Shown here: positions 35,661 to 44,329 of the stretch, piece by piece
Layout of the letters: the number at the start of each line of letters is the position of its first letter
Numbering within the stretch: position 1 is the stretch's first letter
Source of the DNA: JASHPR01 sp963749145
GTDB lineage: Bacteria > Actinomycetota > Actinomycetes > Streptosporangiales > Streptosporangiaceae
Direction: 5' to 3'
Assembly (NCBI GenBank): GCA_963749145.1
Contig: CAVVLN010000004.1
Span: 1,178,001 to 1,242,000, forward strand
DNA length: 64,000 nt
Position numbers and translations under genes: made by a program
Notes under the pieces: generated by a model
What the model was told of the DNA's origin: nothing
Databases searched by the model: none
What the model saw: the letters and a program-made list of their open reading frames with translations, nothing else

Positions 35661-35701
35661 GGTTGCAACCATCCGCACCGCCATACCGAAGAGATGGTAT
35701 G
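35661..35701. promoter_or_regulatory. Dyads in the litR-photolyase divergent promoter
   Basis: Two symmetrical sites lie in the 167-bp divergent gap: the palindrome GGTTGCAACC (35661-35670) and CATACC-N8-GGTATG (35682-35701), which overlaps the photolyase start. The GGTTG half-site also occurs in the inverted repeat in front of the ECF sigma gene. Binding by the LitR-type protein is a hypothesis. Confidence 0.5.
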
Positions 35702-37036
35702 CGGAGCATGCACCTGGCGATCATGCTGTTCACCCGCGACCTGCGGCTGCGGGACAACCCGGCGCTGGACGGCGCGCTTACGCGGGCCGGCGCCGTCATA
35801 CCCCTGTTCGTGCTGGATGACCGGCTGCTGGCCGCCGCGGCGCCGAACCGGGTCCGGTTCCTGCTCGAGGCCCTGCACGACCTGCGGTCCTCGCTCCGCC
35901 AGCGCGGCGGCGACCTGTTCGTGCGCCGCGGCGACACGGTCACCGAGGTCATCCGGCTCGCGCAGCAGGCCGGCGCCCAGGGGGTCTTCTGCGCCGACGA
36001 CGTCAGCGGCTATGCGGCGGGCCGCAGCCGCAGGCTCGCCGCCGCCTGCCGGGACACAAGGCTCGAGCTGGTCCGTGGCCCGGGGGTCACGGTCGTGCCG
36101 CCGGGTGAGCTGCGCCCGTCTGGCGGCGGCGATCACTACCGGGTGTTCACCCCGTACCTGCGCGCCTGGGAGGCGGCGCCGCGCCGCGCCGCAGCCGCGC
36201 CGCCGGACAAGGTGCCCGTCCCGGCCGGGGTTGCCGCTGGCGAATTGCCGGAGGCCAGCACCCTGATCGCGGCGACCGGCCGGGCCGGCTCGCTCAGCCC
36301 GTCCCGGGGGCTTCGCGGCGGCGAGTCCGCGGGGTGCCGCCGGCTGGACGCCTGGCTGCCCCTGGGCGCGGACCGCTACGCCGGCCAGCGTGACGATCTC
36401 GCCGGCGATCACACCTCGCGGCTGTCCCCGTACCTGCACTTCGGGTGCGTGTCGCCGCTGGCGCTGGCCGCGGCGGCCGGGCCGGGCCCGTTCCGCCGCC
36501 AGCTGGCCTGGCGGGACTTCTTCCATCAGCTCACCGCCGGGTTCCCGGCCCTCACCACCGATGACTACCGGCCCGGCCGCCGCTCCTGGCGTGACGACGG
36601 CCAGGCGCTGGAAGCCTGGCGGCACGGGCAGACGGGCGTGCCGATCGTCGACGCCGGGATGCGCCAGCTTGGGGAGGAAGGATGGATGCACAACCGGGCC
36701 CGGATGATCACTGCCTCGTTCCTGTGCCAGCGTCTGCACCTCGACTGGCGGCCCGGGGCCCGGCACTTCATGGACTGGCTTACCGACGCCGACGTCGCCA
36801 GCAACTACGGCAACTGGCAGTGGACGGCCGGGACCGGCACGGACACCCGGCCGGGCCGGGTACTCAGCCCGCTACGCCAGGCCGGGCGGTTCGACCCCCG
36901 GGGTGACTACGTCCGCCGTTACGTCAGCGAACTGGCCGGGCTGGACGCCTCGGTCATCCACCGGCCCTGGCGGCTGCCCGGAGCTCAGCGTCGCGGGCTG
37001 GGCTACCCCGGCCCGATCGTCGACCAGCTCCCGTGA
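35699..37036 (+). CDS. phr: Deoxyribodipyrimidine photolyase / cryptochrome family
   Basis: 445 residues. N-terminal alpha/beta antenna domain (FTRDLRLRDNPAL at about 11-23) and C-terminal FAD-binding helical domain with SRLSPYLHFGCVSP, WRDFFHQL, GMRQLGEEGWMHNRARM and NWQWTAGTGTD, including the Trp and Asn residues typical of CPD photolyases. It repairs UV dimers with blue light. The upstream ATG (35699) of two close in-frame ATGs was chosen. Divergent from the LitR-type gene, hence probably light-induced. Confidence 0.95.
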   Translation: MRSMHLAIMLFTRDLRLRDNPALDGALTRAGAVIPLFVLDDRLLAAAAPNRVRFLLEALHDLRSSLRQRGGDLFVRRGDTVTEVIRLAQQAGAQGVFCADDVSGYAAGRSRRLAAACRDTRLELVRGPGVTVVPPGELRPSGGGDHYRVFTPYLRAWEAAPRRAAAAPPDKVPVPAGVAAGELPEASTLIAATGRAGSLSPSRGLRGGESAGCRRLDAWLPLGADRYAGQRDDLAGDHTSRLSPYLHFGCVSPLALAAAAGPGPFRRQLAWRDFFHQLTAGFPALTTDDYRPGRRSWRDDGQALEAWRHGQTGVPIVDAGMRQLGEEGWMHNRARMITASFLCQRLHLDWRPGARHFMDWLTDADVASNYGNWQWTAGTGTDTRPGRVLSPLRQAGRFDPRGDYVRRYVSELAGLDASVIHRPWRLPGAQRRGLGYPGPIVDQLP

Positions 37037-37088
37037 CCCGCCCGGTTTCCGGTGGCGGACCGGCCCCGGGATCGGCAGGATCGGGGGC

Positions 37089-37835
37089 ATGACCTCCGAA
37101 CCGCACCGGCGGGCGATCGGCTCACTGCGGGCCGTGGCGCTGGACGCCCCGGACATCGACCTCCTGGCCACGTTCTACGAGCAGCTCGCCGGCTGGCGAC
37201 GCGTCCCCGATGACGACGATGACGACGAGTGGATCACGATCGACTCCGGTGACGGCTGGCGGATCGGCCTGCAACGGGCCACCGACCACGTGCCGCCCCA
37301 CTGGCCGGGCCAGGGCCGTCCGCAGCAGGCCCATCTCGACTTCCGGGTACCGGACATCGATGCGGCGGCGGAACGGGCCCAGCAGCTCGGCGCCAGCCTG
37401 CTGCGCCGGGGCGAACGGTGGCACACACTGGCCGACCCGGCCGGCCACCCGTTCGACCTGTGCGTCAACACCGGCGATCCGCGGACCACGCTGACGGGCG
37501 TCATGCTCGACTGCCCCGACGCGAAGGCGCTGAGCCACTTCTACGCGGAGCTGCTCGGCAAGCCGGTGACGTACGAGGCGGACGGGGTCGCCATGATCGG
37601 CGAGGACGGCGCGCAGCCGGTGATGTTCCAGCAGGTGGAGCAGTACACCGCGCCGCGCTGGCCGGATCCGGCGTACCCGCAGCAGGTCCACCTCGACGTG
37701 ACCGTCCAGGACGTGGACGCGGCGGAACGGGCCGCCCTCGGCATCGGTGCCACCCGACTGGACGGCGCCGGCCCGAACTGGCGCGTCTACGCCGATCCGG
37801 CCGGCAAGCCATTCTGTCTGGTGTGGACGGCCTAA
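37089..37835 (+). CDS. VOC family protein with two glyoxalase-like domains
   Basis: 248 residues made of two beta-alpha-beta-beta-beta modules, about 12-125 and 135-248, each ending in a DPAG(H/K)PF(D/C)L-type strand (LADPAGHPFDLC and YADPAGKPFCLV). The superfamily includes glyoxalases, dioxygenases and resistance proteins; the active-site metal ligands cannot be assigned, so no reaction is claimed. Follows the photolyase gene by 52 bp on the same strand. Confidence 0.88.
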   Translation: MTSEPHRRAIGSLRAVALDAPDIDLLATFYEQLAGWRRVPDDDDDDEWITIDSGDGWRIGLQRATDHVPPHWPGQGRPQQAHLDFRVPDIDAAAERAQQLGASLLRRGERWHTLADPAGHPFDLCVNTGDPRTTLTGVMLDCPDAKALSHFYAELLGKPVTYEADGVAMIGEDGAQPVMFQQVEQYTAPRWPDPAYPQQVHLDVTVQDVDAAERAALGIGATRLDGAGPNWRVYADPAGKPFCLVWTA

Positions 37836-37838
37836 TGA

Positions 37839-37859
37839 GCGTCGGCGCTCGCCCGACGC
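37839..37859. terminator. Hairpin between convergent genes
   Basis: GCGTCGG and CCGACGC flank a 7-base loop directly after the VOC stop and before the end of the convergent gene. No T-tract, as is common in high-G+C actinomycetes; it could serve both strands. Confidence 0.5.
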
Positions 37860-37894
37860 CGCGCATACCGTGCTCGCGGCGGCGGAGGCTACGT

Positions 37895-38497
37895 CTACGT
37901 GCCCGGCGTCCCGGTGGCCATCTGGCCGTAGCCGTCAGCCAGCCACGGCGACACCCAGCCGGCATCGAGCAGTTCCGGCCGCTCCAGGTTCTCGACCATC
38001 AGCTGAACGGTCTCGCGCACGTCACGGGTCAGCCGGAAGCACTCCGCCGCCGATCCGCATCGCTGCGGTGAGAACTGCCGGGCCAGGGTCACCACCTGGT
38101 CCGCCAGCCCGGGCAGGTCGCTGGCGTCCGCGGCGTCGAGCGGCCACGGCTCGCCGCCCGCCGCGGTGCCCAGGCTGGCGACCTGTTCGCCCAGCCAGCG
38201 CCACGGGTCGGCGGTGAGCGCCGGATCCCAGGTCCGGCCGCAGGGCTCGTCGCCAGCGAACCGCGGGTGATAGTGGGCCACGGCGAAACGGCCTGCCTCG
38301 TCCCCCAGCCGGTCGAACAGGTCGGCCCGCCAGAGCGGGCGGTCCACCACGATGGCCTGGGCGGCCGACTCGCTGCCGCGATGCGGCTGGGGCGGGCGCT
38401 CCCTGAGCTCGATCCGGGCTCCGTGCTCCATGGAGCCATCCCCCAGGTTGATCTCGAACCAGTGCCGCACGATGACGGCAGAGCGTGACAGGGCCAT
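37895..38497 (-). CDS. Conserved-looking protein of unknown function
   Basis: 200 residues, soluble and acidic, with VRHWFEINLGDGSMEHGARI near the start and a central FAVAHYHPRF...CGRTWDP segment. I recognise it as an uncharacterised actinobacterial type but cannot name a domain with certainty. Divergent from an SDR gene; convergent with the VOC gene. The ATG at 38497 begins the part that looks conserved; an upstream extension is low complexity. Confidence 0.75.
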   Translation of the reverse strand: MALSRSAVIVRHWFEINLGDGSMEHGARIELRERPPQPHRGSESAAQAIVVDRPLWRADLFDRLGDEAGRFAVAHYHPRFAGDEPCGRTWDPALTADPWRWLGEQVASLGTAAGGEPWPLDAADASDLPGLADQVVTLARQFSPQRCGSAAECFRLTRDVRETVQLMVENLERPELLDAGWVSPWLADGYGQMATGTPGT

Positions 38498-38670
38498 AAC
38501 GTGCAGCACGGCGCCTCGGCAGGGTGAGTGTCGGGTGATGTGGAAGCCAGCATAAGTACTGGTATGCCGGTTAATCCGGGCCGGTCCGCGGTTTCCCGCG
38601 CTGCTCGCGGTGACGCCGGCCCGGCGGGCGGCCAGGCGGCGGCGCCGGGGCGGCTGGCACAATCTCTAGG

Positions 38671-39423
38671 ATGCAGCGAACCGCCGTCGTCACCGGAGCA
38701 AGCAGCGGGATCGGAGCCGCCACCGCGGTCAGGCTGGCCGAGGCCGGATACCGTGTCGTGCTCGCCGCCCGCCGGGCCGACCGGGTCGAGGCCGTCGCCG
38801 ACCGGATCAGGCAGCAGGGCGGCCAGGCCGACGCCCGCCGGCTGGACGTCACCGACCGGCCCGCCGTCGATGCGCTGGCCGCGTCGCTCGATCGCTGCGA
38901 CGTGCTGGTCGCCAACGCGGGCGGCGCCATCGGCGCGGACACCATCGAGAACTCGGCCGCGGCGGACTGGCTGGCCATGTACGAGGCCAACGTGCTGGGC
39001 ACGCTGCACGCGACCCAGGCGCTGCTGCCCAAACTCGTGGGGAGCGGAGCCGGCACGATCGTGGTGATGGGCTCCACCGCCGGCTTCGTCGCCTACGAGG
39101 GCGGCGGCGGTTACGTCGCGGCCAAGCACGCCGAGCACGCGATCGCCGCCACGCTGCGCCTCGAGCTGTCCGGCCAGCCGGTCCGGGTCATCGAGATCGC
39201 GCCGGGCATGGTCAGGACCGCCGAGTTCGCCCTCAACCGCTACCGAGGCGACGCCGAGAAGGCGGCGGCCGTCTACGCCGGAGTCGCCGAGCCACTGACC
39301 GACGAGGACATCGCCGACGCCATCACCTGGACCGTGACCAGGCCCGCGCACGTCAACATCGACCTGATGGTCATGCGCCCGCTGGCCCAGGCGGCGCAGC
39401 ACAAGGTGCACCGGGAACTCTGA
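38671..39423 (+). CDS. Short-chain dehydrogenase/reductase
   Basis: NADP-type SDR of 250 residues, classical length. Cofactor motif TGASSGIG at 8-15 with AARR downstream (NADP preference), NAGG, catalytic Ser in GSTAG and YVAAK. The closest recognisable group is the YdfG/serine-3-dehydrogenase type. Neighbours give no substrate hint. Confidence 0.93.
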   Translation: MQRTAVVTGASSGIGAATAVRLAEAGYRVVLAARRADRVEAVADRIRQQGGQADARRLDVTDRPAVDALAASLDRCDVLVANAGGAIGADTIENSAAADWLAMYEANVLGTLHATQALLPKLVGSGAGTIVVMGSTAGFVAYEGGGGYVAAKHAEHAIAATLRLELSGQPVRVIEIAPGMVRTAEFALNRYRGDAEKAAAVYAGVAEPLTDEDIADAITWTVTRPAHVNIDLMVMRPLAQAAQHKVHREL

Positions 39424-39448
39424 GCCTGCCCGCGACCAGCGACCCGGC

Positions 39449-40483
39449 TCAGGCGGTCTGAGTGACCTTGCTCAGGCCGCGTGGGCGGTCCGGGTTCAGC
39501 CCGAGCCGGCGCGAGAGCGCCTCGGTCAGCAGCTGGCCCGGCACGATCAGCCCGATGGGAGCCAGCCACTCCGGCAGCCGCGGGCCGGGCAGCGCCCGCG
39601 TGCACGCGGCCGCCAGCCGGTCACCGCCGCCGATCCCGTAGGCCCGGGCGCCCGCCCCGGTGACCCGGCGGGCCAGGTCGACCGGGCCGTCCAGGGTCGG
39701 GCCCGAGCCGGCCGCGAGCAGGATCGCGGGCGTCTGCGCGTCGACCACGGCGATCGGGCCGTGCAGCAGGTCCGCGTACGACAGCCCCATCGCGTGCAGG
39801 TAGCACGCCTCCTGGAGCTTCAGCGCCAGCTCCAGCGCGGGCGCGTAGGCGAGCCCGCGGCCACAGACCACCACCCCGCGGTCGGCGGCGAGCCCGGCCA
39901 CGACCGGCTCCAGGTCGGGCGGGCTGTCCAGCATCGCCTCGACCTCGTCCGGAGCGCGGCGCAGCTCCCCCGGATCCAGGCGGGCGCCGAGCCCGATAGC
40001 CAGTACCGCCAGCGCGGCGAGCTGCGTGGTGAACGTCTTGGTGGCCGGGACGGCGCGCTCGGTCCCGGCCTCGGTGACGAACGCGACCTCGGCCGCCCGC
40101 GCCAGCCGCGACCCGGCGCCATTGGTGATGGCCAGCGTGCGGGCCCCGCAGGCGCGGGCCCAGTCCAGAGTCTCGACGATCTCCTCGGTCTGCCCAGACT
40201 GAGACAGCGCCACCGCGAGCACCCCGGACAGGTCGATCCGGCTCCGGTAGACGGTGGCGATCGACGGGGAGGCCAGGGTGGCCAGCCGTCCCGCGTGCGC
40301 CTGGATCAGGTAGCCGCCGTAGACCGCCGCGTTGTCCGACGTACCCCGTGCGATCAGCAGGACCTGGCGGGTGTCGCGGGCGAGCGCGGCCGCCTCCCCC
40401 GCCCGGGGCAGCAGGGCGTTGATCGTGGCTCGCAGCGCCGCGGGCTGCTCGGCGATCTCGGTGCGCATGTGCGTGACGTTCAT
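39449..40483 (-). CDS. SIS domain protein: glucosamine-6-phosphate deaminase/isomerase type
   Basis: 344 residues with two SIS domains and no glutaminase domain: like the C-terminal half of GlmS or like NagB-II/AgaS. Phosphosugar-binding serines in ARGTSDNAAVYGG and SQSGQTEEIVETL. Begins MRTEIAEQP from an internal Met; the ATG at 40483 has GAGGGA upstream. It lies 8 bp after nagA, so it most likely deaminates glucosamine-6-phosphate in amino-sugar catabolism. Confidence 0.88.
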   Translation of the reverse strand: MNVTHMRTEIAEQPAALRATINALLPRAGEAAALARDTRQVLLIARGTSDNAAVYGGYLIQAHAGRLATLASPSIATVYRSRIDLSGVLAVALSQSGQTEEIVETLDWARACGARTLAITNGAGSRLARAAEVAFVTEAGTERAVPATKTFTTQLAALAVLAIGLGARLDPGELRRAPDEVEAMLDSPPDLEPVVAGLAADRGVVVCGRGLAYAPALELALKLQEACYLHAMGLSYADLLHGPIAVVDAQTPAILLAAGSGPTLDGPVDLARRVTGAGARAYGIGGGDRLAAACTRALPGPRLPEWLAPIGLIVPGQLLTEALSRRLGLNPDRPRGLSKVTQTA

Positions 40484-40491
40484 CCGATCCC

Positions 40492-41669
40492 TCACTCCGC
40501 TCCGCACGGTGATCCAGGAAGCCCGTACACGAGCTCGCCGCCGATCCAGGTGGCCCGCGTCCGCAGGTCGTCGCCGACCCAGGCGAGGTCCGCGGCCGCG
40601 CCGGGCGCGATCCGGCCGAGGTCAGGCCGGCCGATCAGGTCCGCGGGAACGCGGGTGGCGGCAGCGACGGCCTCGGCCAGCCCGACCCCGGCAGACACCA
40701 GGTTCGCCACGCCAGCGTCCATCCGCAGCGCCGACCCGGCCAGGGTCCCGTCCTCGCGCACCGGCGGCATCCCCTCCCCCGGCGGCAGGACGATCGGCTC
40801 GCCGCCGAGCCGGTAGCGGCCGGGGGGCATCCCGGCACAGGCGGCCGCGTCGGTGACCGCGCATATCCGGCCGGGCGCGGCCCGGAAAGCCAGCACGCAC
40901 GCCTCCGGGGCCACATGGCGCAGATCGCTGATCAGGCCACTGGTGAGCCTGGGGTCGATCAGCGCCTGGCCGACGACGCCCGGCTCACGATGATGCAGCG
41001 GGCGCTGCGCGTTGAACAGGTGGGTAACCATCCGGGCGCCGCGCCCGGCGGCCTGTGCCACCTGGCGCGCCGTCGCGTCGCTGTGCCCGATGCTGACCAG
41101 AACGCCGGCGTCGGCCAGCCGGGTGATGGCGGCCATGGCGCCGTTGCGCTCGGGCGCCAGGGTGACCATCCTGAGCACGCCCTGACCCGCCTCGAGCAGC
41201 CGGTCCACCGCGGCGGGCGCCGGGTCAGTGATCCAGGCCTCGCGGTGGGCCCCCTTGCGGGCCGGCGAGATGAACGGCCCCTCCGCGTGCACGCCCAGCA
41301 CCCGGGCGCCCCGGCCGGCAGCGCCCGGAAGAGCGCCGCCGCGGATCGCAGCGCCGCCTCGAGCGCGCCGGGCGGCGCGGTGACGAAGGTCGGCAGCAAC
41401 GCGGTCGTGCCCGTCTCCGGGAGGCGCGTCACCACCGAGGCCATGGCGGCGGGGTCGGCGGCCGGGAACTCAGTCCCGTAGTAGCCGTTGACCTGGAGGT
41501 CCACGAATCCGGGCAGCAACATGCCGCTCGGCAGCACGATGTCCGGACGGCGCGGTGGCTCGCCCGCCGCCACCGCGGTGACCAGCCCGGCGGTCACCGT
41601 CACGTGGCCGGGCGCGAGGACCGGTGGCCCGGCGACGGCCGTGATCACCCGCGGCGCGGTGATCAGCAT
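40492..41669 (-). pseudogene. nagA: N-acetylglucosamine-6-phosphate deacetylase, one-base frameshift
   Basis: Amidohydrolase that deacetylates GlcNAc-6-phosphate, about 392 residues if repaired. The first part (from ATG 41669) has GMLLPGFVDLQVNG and TTALLPTF; the rest restarts in another frame at LGVHAEGPFISPARKGAH and contains IGHSDA, HLFNA and AVTDA. The shift lies near 41296-41315 in a G/C run; one added base restores the protein, and no other damage is seen. Probably a sequencing error in a working gene. Operon with the SIS deaminase. Confidence 0.88.
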
Positions 41670-41708
41670 CTCTGGCGCGGCCTGCGGGTCACCCGCCGAT
41701 CGCCGCCC

Positions 41709-42671
41709 TCACCGCCGCGCGGCGTCGCCGCCGGCCGGGGCCCTCGCCGCGGGCCTGGCCGCGGCGAACAGCTGCCGCATCTCCTTGGCCACCAGGCCGG
41801 GCCGCTCCATCATCGCCACGTGACCGGTCCGCGACAGCACCACCACCCGCGCGCCGCGGAACGCGCGCGCCGTGTGCGCGGCCATCGCCGGCCGGACCAG
41901 GCGGTCATGGCTGCCGTAGATGACCAGGGTCGGCGCCGTCACCCGGGCCGCGTCCCGCCAGAGCGAGCGCGGGCCGCGGCGGACGTACTCGGTCACCAGC
42001 CCGCGGGCGGCGGCCAGCAGCACGTCGCCCGCGTAGCCGAGCCCGTCCCGGCGGACGACTTCGGCGATCTCCTCGGCGCGCCGCTTCGGGTGGACCAGGC
42101 CCGGATCCGCATAGACGTCCCGGATCGAGATCGCGGCCCGGTCCTCCGCCGTGATCCGCTCGACCCGGGTGAGCAGCCAGGGTCCCAGGCCCGGCGCGCA
42201 CAGCACCATCAGCCGCATCGGCAGCAGCCGCGGCCGCAGGTCCGGCAGGGCCGGGGCGATCAGGGTGAGGGTCCGCACCAGGTCCGGCCGGCGCGCGGCC
42301 AGCCGGACGCAGACCGCGCCGCCCAGCGAGTTGCCGGCGAGGTGCACCGGCCAGCGCCCTTGCCGCTCGATCAGGTCGCCGACCGCGCCGGCCATCGCGT
42401 CGATGGAGTGCAGGCCGCTCGCTGGGAGCGGTGAGAAGCCGAAACCGGGCAGGTCCAGGGCCTCGCAGGCCAGCGCCGGCTCGTCCGGGCGGTCGGCGGG
42501 CGGCTGGCGCAGCAGGTCCATCAGGTCGGTCCAGTTCGTCGCCGACCCGCCCAGTCCGTGCACGAACAGCGCGGGCTCGGCGCCGTCGGGGGCCGGCGCG
42601 CTGCGCACGAATACCTGGCCCGTGCCAGTGGATACCAGCTCGCCCGGCCACGGGGCGATCGGATCGGTCAT
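41709..42671 (-). CDS. Alpha/beta hydrolase
   Basis: 320 residues. Oxyanion region FVHGLGGSATNW, nucleophile Ser in GNSLGG, acid in GSHDRLV and base in RTGHVAMME, so the triad is complete. A generic esterase/lipase-type hydrolase with unknown substrate. The ATG at 42671 replaces an upstream one that lacks a better ribosome site. It lies 39 bp upstream of the nagA start on the same strand. Confidence 0.9.
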   Translation of the reverse strand: MTDPIAPWPGELVSTGTGQVFVRSAPAPDGAEPALFVHGLGGSATNWTDLMDLLRQPPADRPDEPALACEALDLPGFGFSPLPASGLHSIDAMAGAVGDLIERQGRWPVHLAGNSLGGAVCVRLAARRPDLVRTLTLIAPALPDLRPRLLPMRLMVLCAPGLGPWLLTRVERITAEDRAAISIRDVYADPGLVHPKRRAEEIAEVVRRDGLGYAGDVLLAAARGLVTEYVRRGPRSLWRDAARVTAPTLVIYGSHDRLVRPAMAAHTARAFRGARVVVLSRTGHVAMMERPGLVAKEMRQLFAAARPAARAPAGGDAARR

Positions 42672-42726
42672 AAGCGAAAACGATACCCGCACCCGCGGCC
42701 ACGGCCGCCCGCGCGAAACCCTCGCC

Positions 42727-42935
42727 GGCCCGGCGCCGGGTCCGGGATGACGTGGCCGGTGCCGCCCGGGCGAGACCCGTCAGCTGGCCCGGCGCCGGGT
42801 CCGGGATGACGTGGCCGGTGCCGCCCGGGCGAAAGCCGTCAGCTGGCCCGGCGCCGGGTCCGGGATGACGTGGCCGGTGCCGCCCGGGCGAAAGCCGTCA
42901 GCTGGCCCGGCGCCGGGTCCGGGATGGCGTGGCCG
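42727..42935. repeat. 59-bp tandem repeat, 3.5 copies, copying the 3' end of ku
   Basis: Copies start at 42727, 42786, 42845 and 42904 (period 59 bp). The last copy lies partly inside the ku reading frame and its stop codon (42898-42900); the others fill the 226-bp gap to the hydrolase gene. So the end of ku has been duplicated in tandem downstream. The copies are nearly identical, implying recent expansion. Confidence 0.9.
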
Positions 42936-43992
42936 CGGAGTCGCCCTTGGCCGCGCGCTTTGCCGGGGCGCGCTCGGCGGTGGTCTTGGCCGGCTTCGAG
43001 GTGTCCGTCTTGGCCCGGCCCCGGCCGGTGCCACCGGTTTTGGTCCCGGCGCCGTCCGCCGCGCCAGCGCCGGCCTCGCCCGCCTCGTCGGCCTTGGCCC
43101 GGCTGCCCCTGGTCCCGGTGCTCCTGCCCCCGCCGCCTCTGGCCGCGGCCCCCTTCGTGCCGCCGATTGCCCGGCGCGACCCGCTGACCTCGGTCGTCAC
43201 CTCGCCGGCCGCCTGCCGGGGCGCCTCCCGGGCGGCGGCCAGGCTGGCCTTGAGCGCGTCCGCCAGGCTGGTCGGCTCGGCCGGCTCGCCGGGGATCTCG
43301 GGCTGGACCAGCTCGCGCCCCTCGACCTTGGCGTTCACGAGTTCCTGGAGCGCCTCACGGTAGTGGTCGTGATACTCGTCGGGGTCGAAGTCCACGGTCA
43401 TCGACTCGATCAGGGACGCGGCCATCTTCAGCTCCTGCGACCGCACCTCGATGTCGTCGTCCAGGAACGCGAAGTCGGGGACGCGCACCTCATCGGGCCA
43501 GAGCAGGGTCTCGAGCACCAGCAGCCCGTCCCGGGTGCGCAGCGTGGCCAGCGACTCCCGCTGCCGCAGCGCGACCTGGGCCAGCGCCACCTTGCCGGAA
43601 CGGTCGAGCGAGTCGCGCAGCAGGACGTAGGCCCGGGCGCCGGCCGCTTCCGGCTCGACGAAGTAGCTGCGGTTGAGCAGGATCGGGTCAAGCTGCTCCG
43701 CGGGCAGGAAGTGCAGCACCTCGATGCTCCGCGTCGTGGGCAGCGGAAGCTCGGCCATGTCCTCGTCGGTGAGCACGACCATCTCGCCGGTCGGCAGCTC
43801 GTAGCCCTTGGCCACGTCTTCGTAGGGCACTTCCTCGCCGTCGATCGAGCAGACCCGGCGGAACCTGATCCGCCCGCCGTCCTCCCGGTGAACCTGGCGG
43901 AACGCGATGTCCTTCTGCTCCGTCGCGGCGTAGAGTTTTATGGGGATCATGACCAGGCCGAAAGAAATCGCGCCCTTCCACATGCTGCGCAT
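42898..43992 (-). CDS. ku: Non-homologous end-joining protein Ku
   Basis: 364 residues. The Ku core covers about 1-255 (MWKGAISFGLVMIPIKLY at the start, RQVHRED, GYELPTGEMVVLTDED) and should form a homodimeric ring on DNA ends and recruit LigD. Residues about 256-364 are a Lys/Arg/Ala/Gly-rich disordered tail, the DNA-binding extension seen in many actinobacterial Ku proteins. No ligD is in this window. Divergent from a small acidic protein gene. Confidence 0.97.
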   Translation of the reverse strand: MRSMWKGAISFGLVMIPIKLYAATEQKDIAFRQVHREDGGRIRFRRVCSIDGEEVPYEDVAKGYELPTGEMVVLTDEDMAELPLPTTRSIEVLHFLPAEQLDPILLNRSYFVEPEAAGARAYVLLRDSLDRSGKVALAQVALRQRESLATLRTRDGLLVLETLLWPDEVRVPDFAFLDDDIEVRSQELKMAASLIESMTVDFDPDEYHDHYREALQELVNAKVEGRELVQPEIPGEPAEPTSLADALKASLAAAREAPRQAAGEVTTEVSGSRRAIGGTKGAAARGGGGRSTGTRGSRAKADEAGEAGAGAADGAGTKTGGTGRGRAKTDTSKPAKTTAERAPAKRAAKGDSAATPSRTRRRAS

Positions 43993-44095
43993 GCTGTCTC
44001 CCTACCCCGCCAGATCGGGGCCTGATACCCCGGTGTTGTCCCGAATTTACTAATCGGCAGTATGTTCGATGCACGGCCAGGACAAGGAGGCACGC

Positions 44096-44278
44096 ATGAG
44101 CGACATGGGCCTTGAGCGGCCAGTGGATGATGTAGTCGAGCAGGACCAGGATGCCATCCCGGACGGGATGGAGCCAGACGAGGGCACCGGGCCGCACGAG
44201 GTGCCGCTCGAGGTCGACGAGGCGGACGCCGCCGAACAGGAGCGCGGGCTTGGTCTCGACGAAGACGACTACCGCTGA
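44096..44278 (+). CDS. Small acidic protein of unknown function
   Basis: 60 residues, about a third Asp and Glu, starting MSDMGLERPVDDVVEQ and ending DEDDYR, with AAGGAGG well placed upstream. No domain recognised; probably disordered. Its position, divergent from ku and followed by a tetR gene, is the only context. Confidence 0.72.
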   Translation: MSDMGLERPVDDVVEQDQDAIPDGMEPDEGTGPHEVPLEVDEADAAEQERGLGLDEDDYR

Positions 44279-44329
44279 GCCGTAAGATTGCCCGGGGGCG
44301 CAACTCACCGCACACATCCGGAGAAAATC

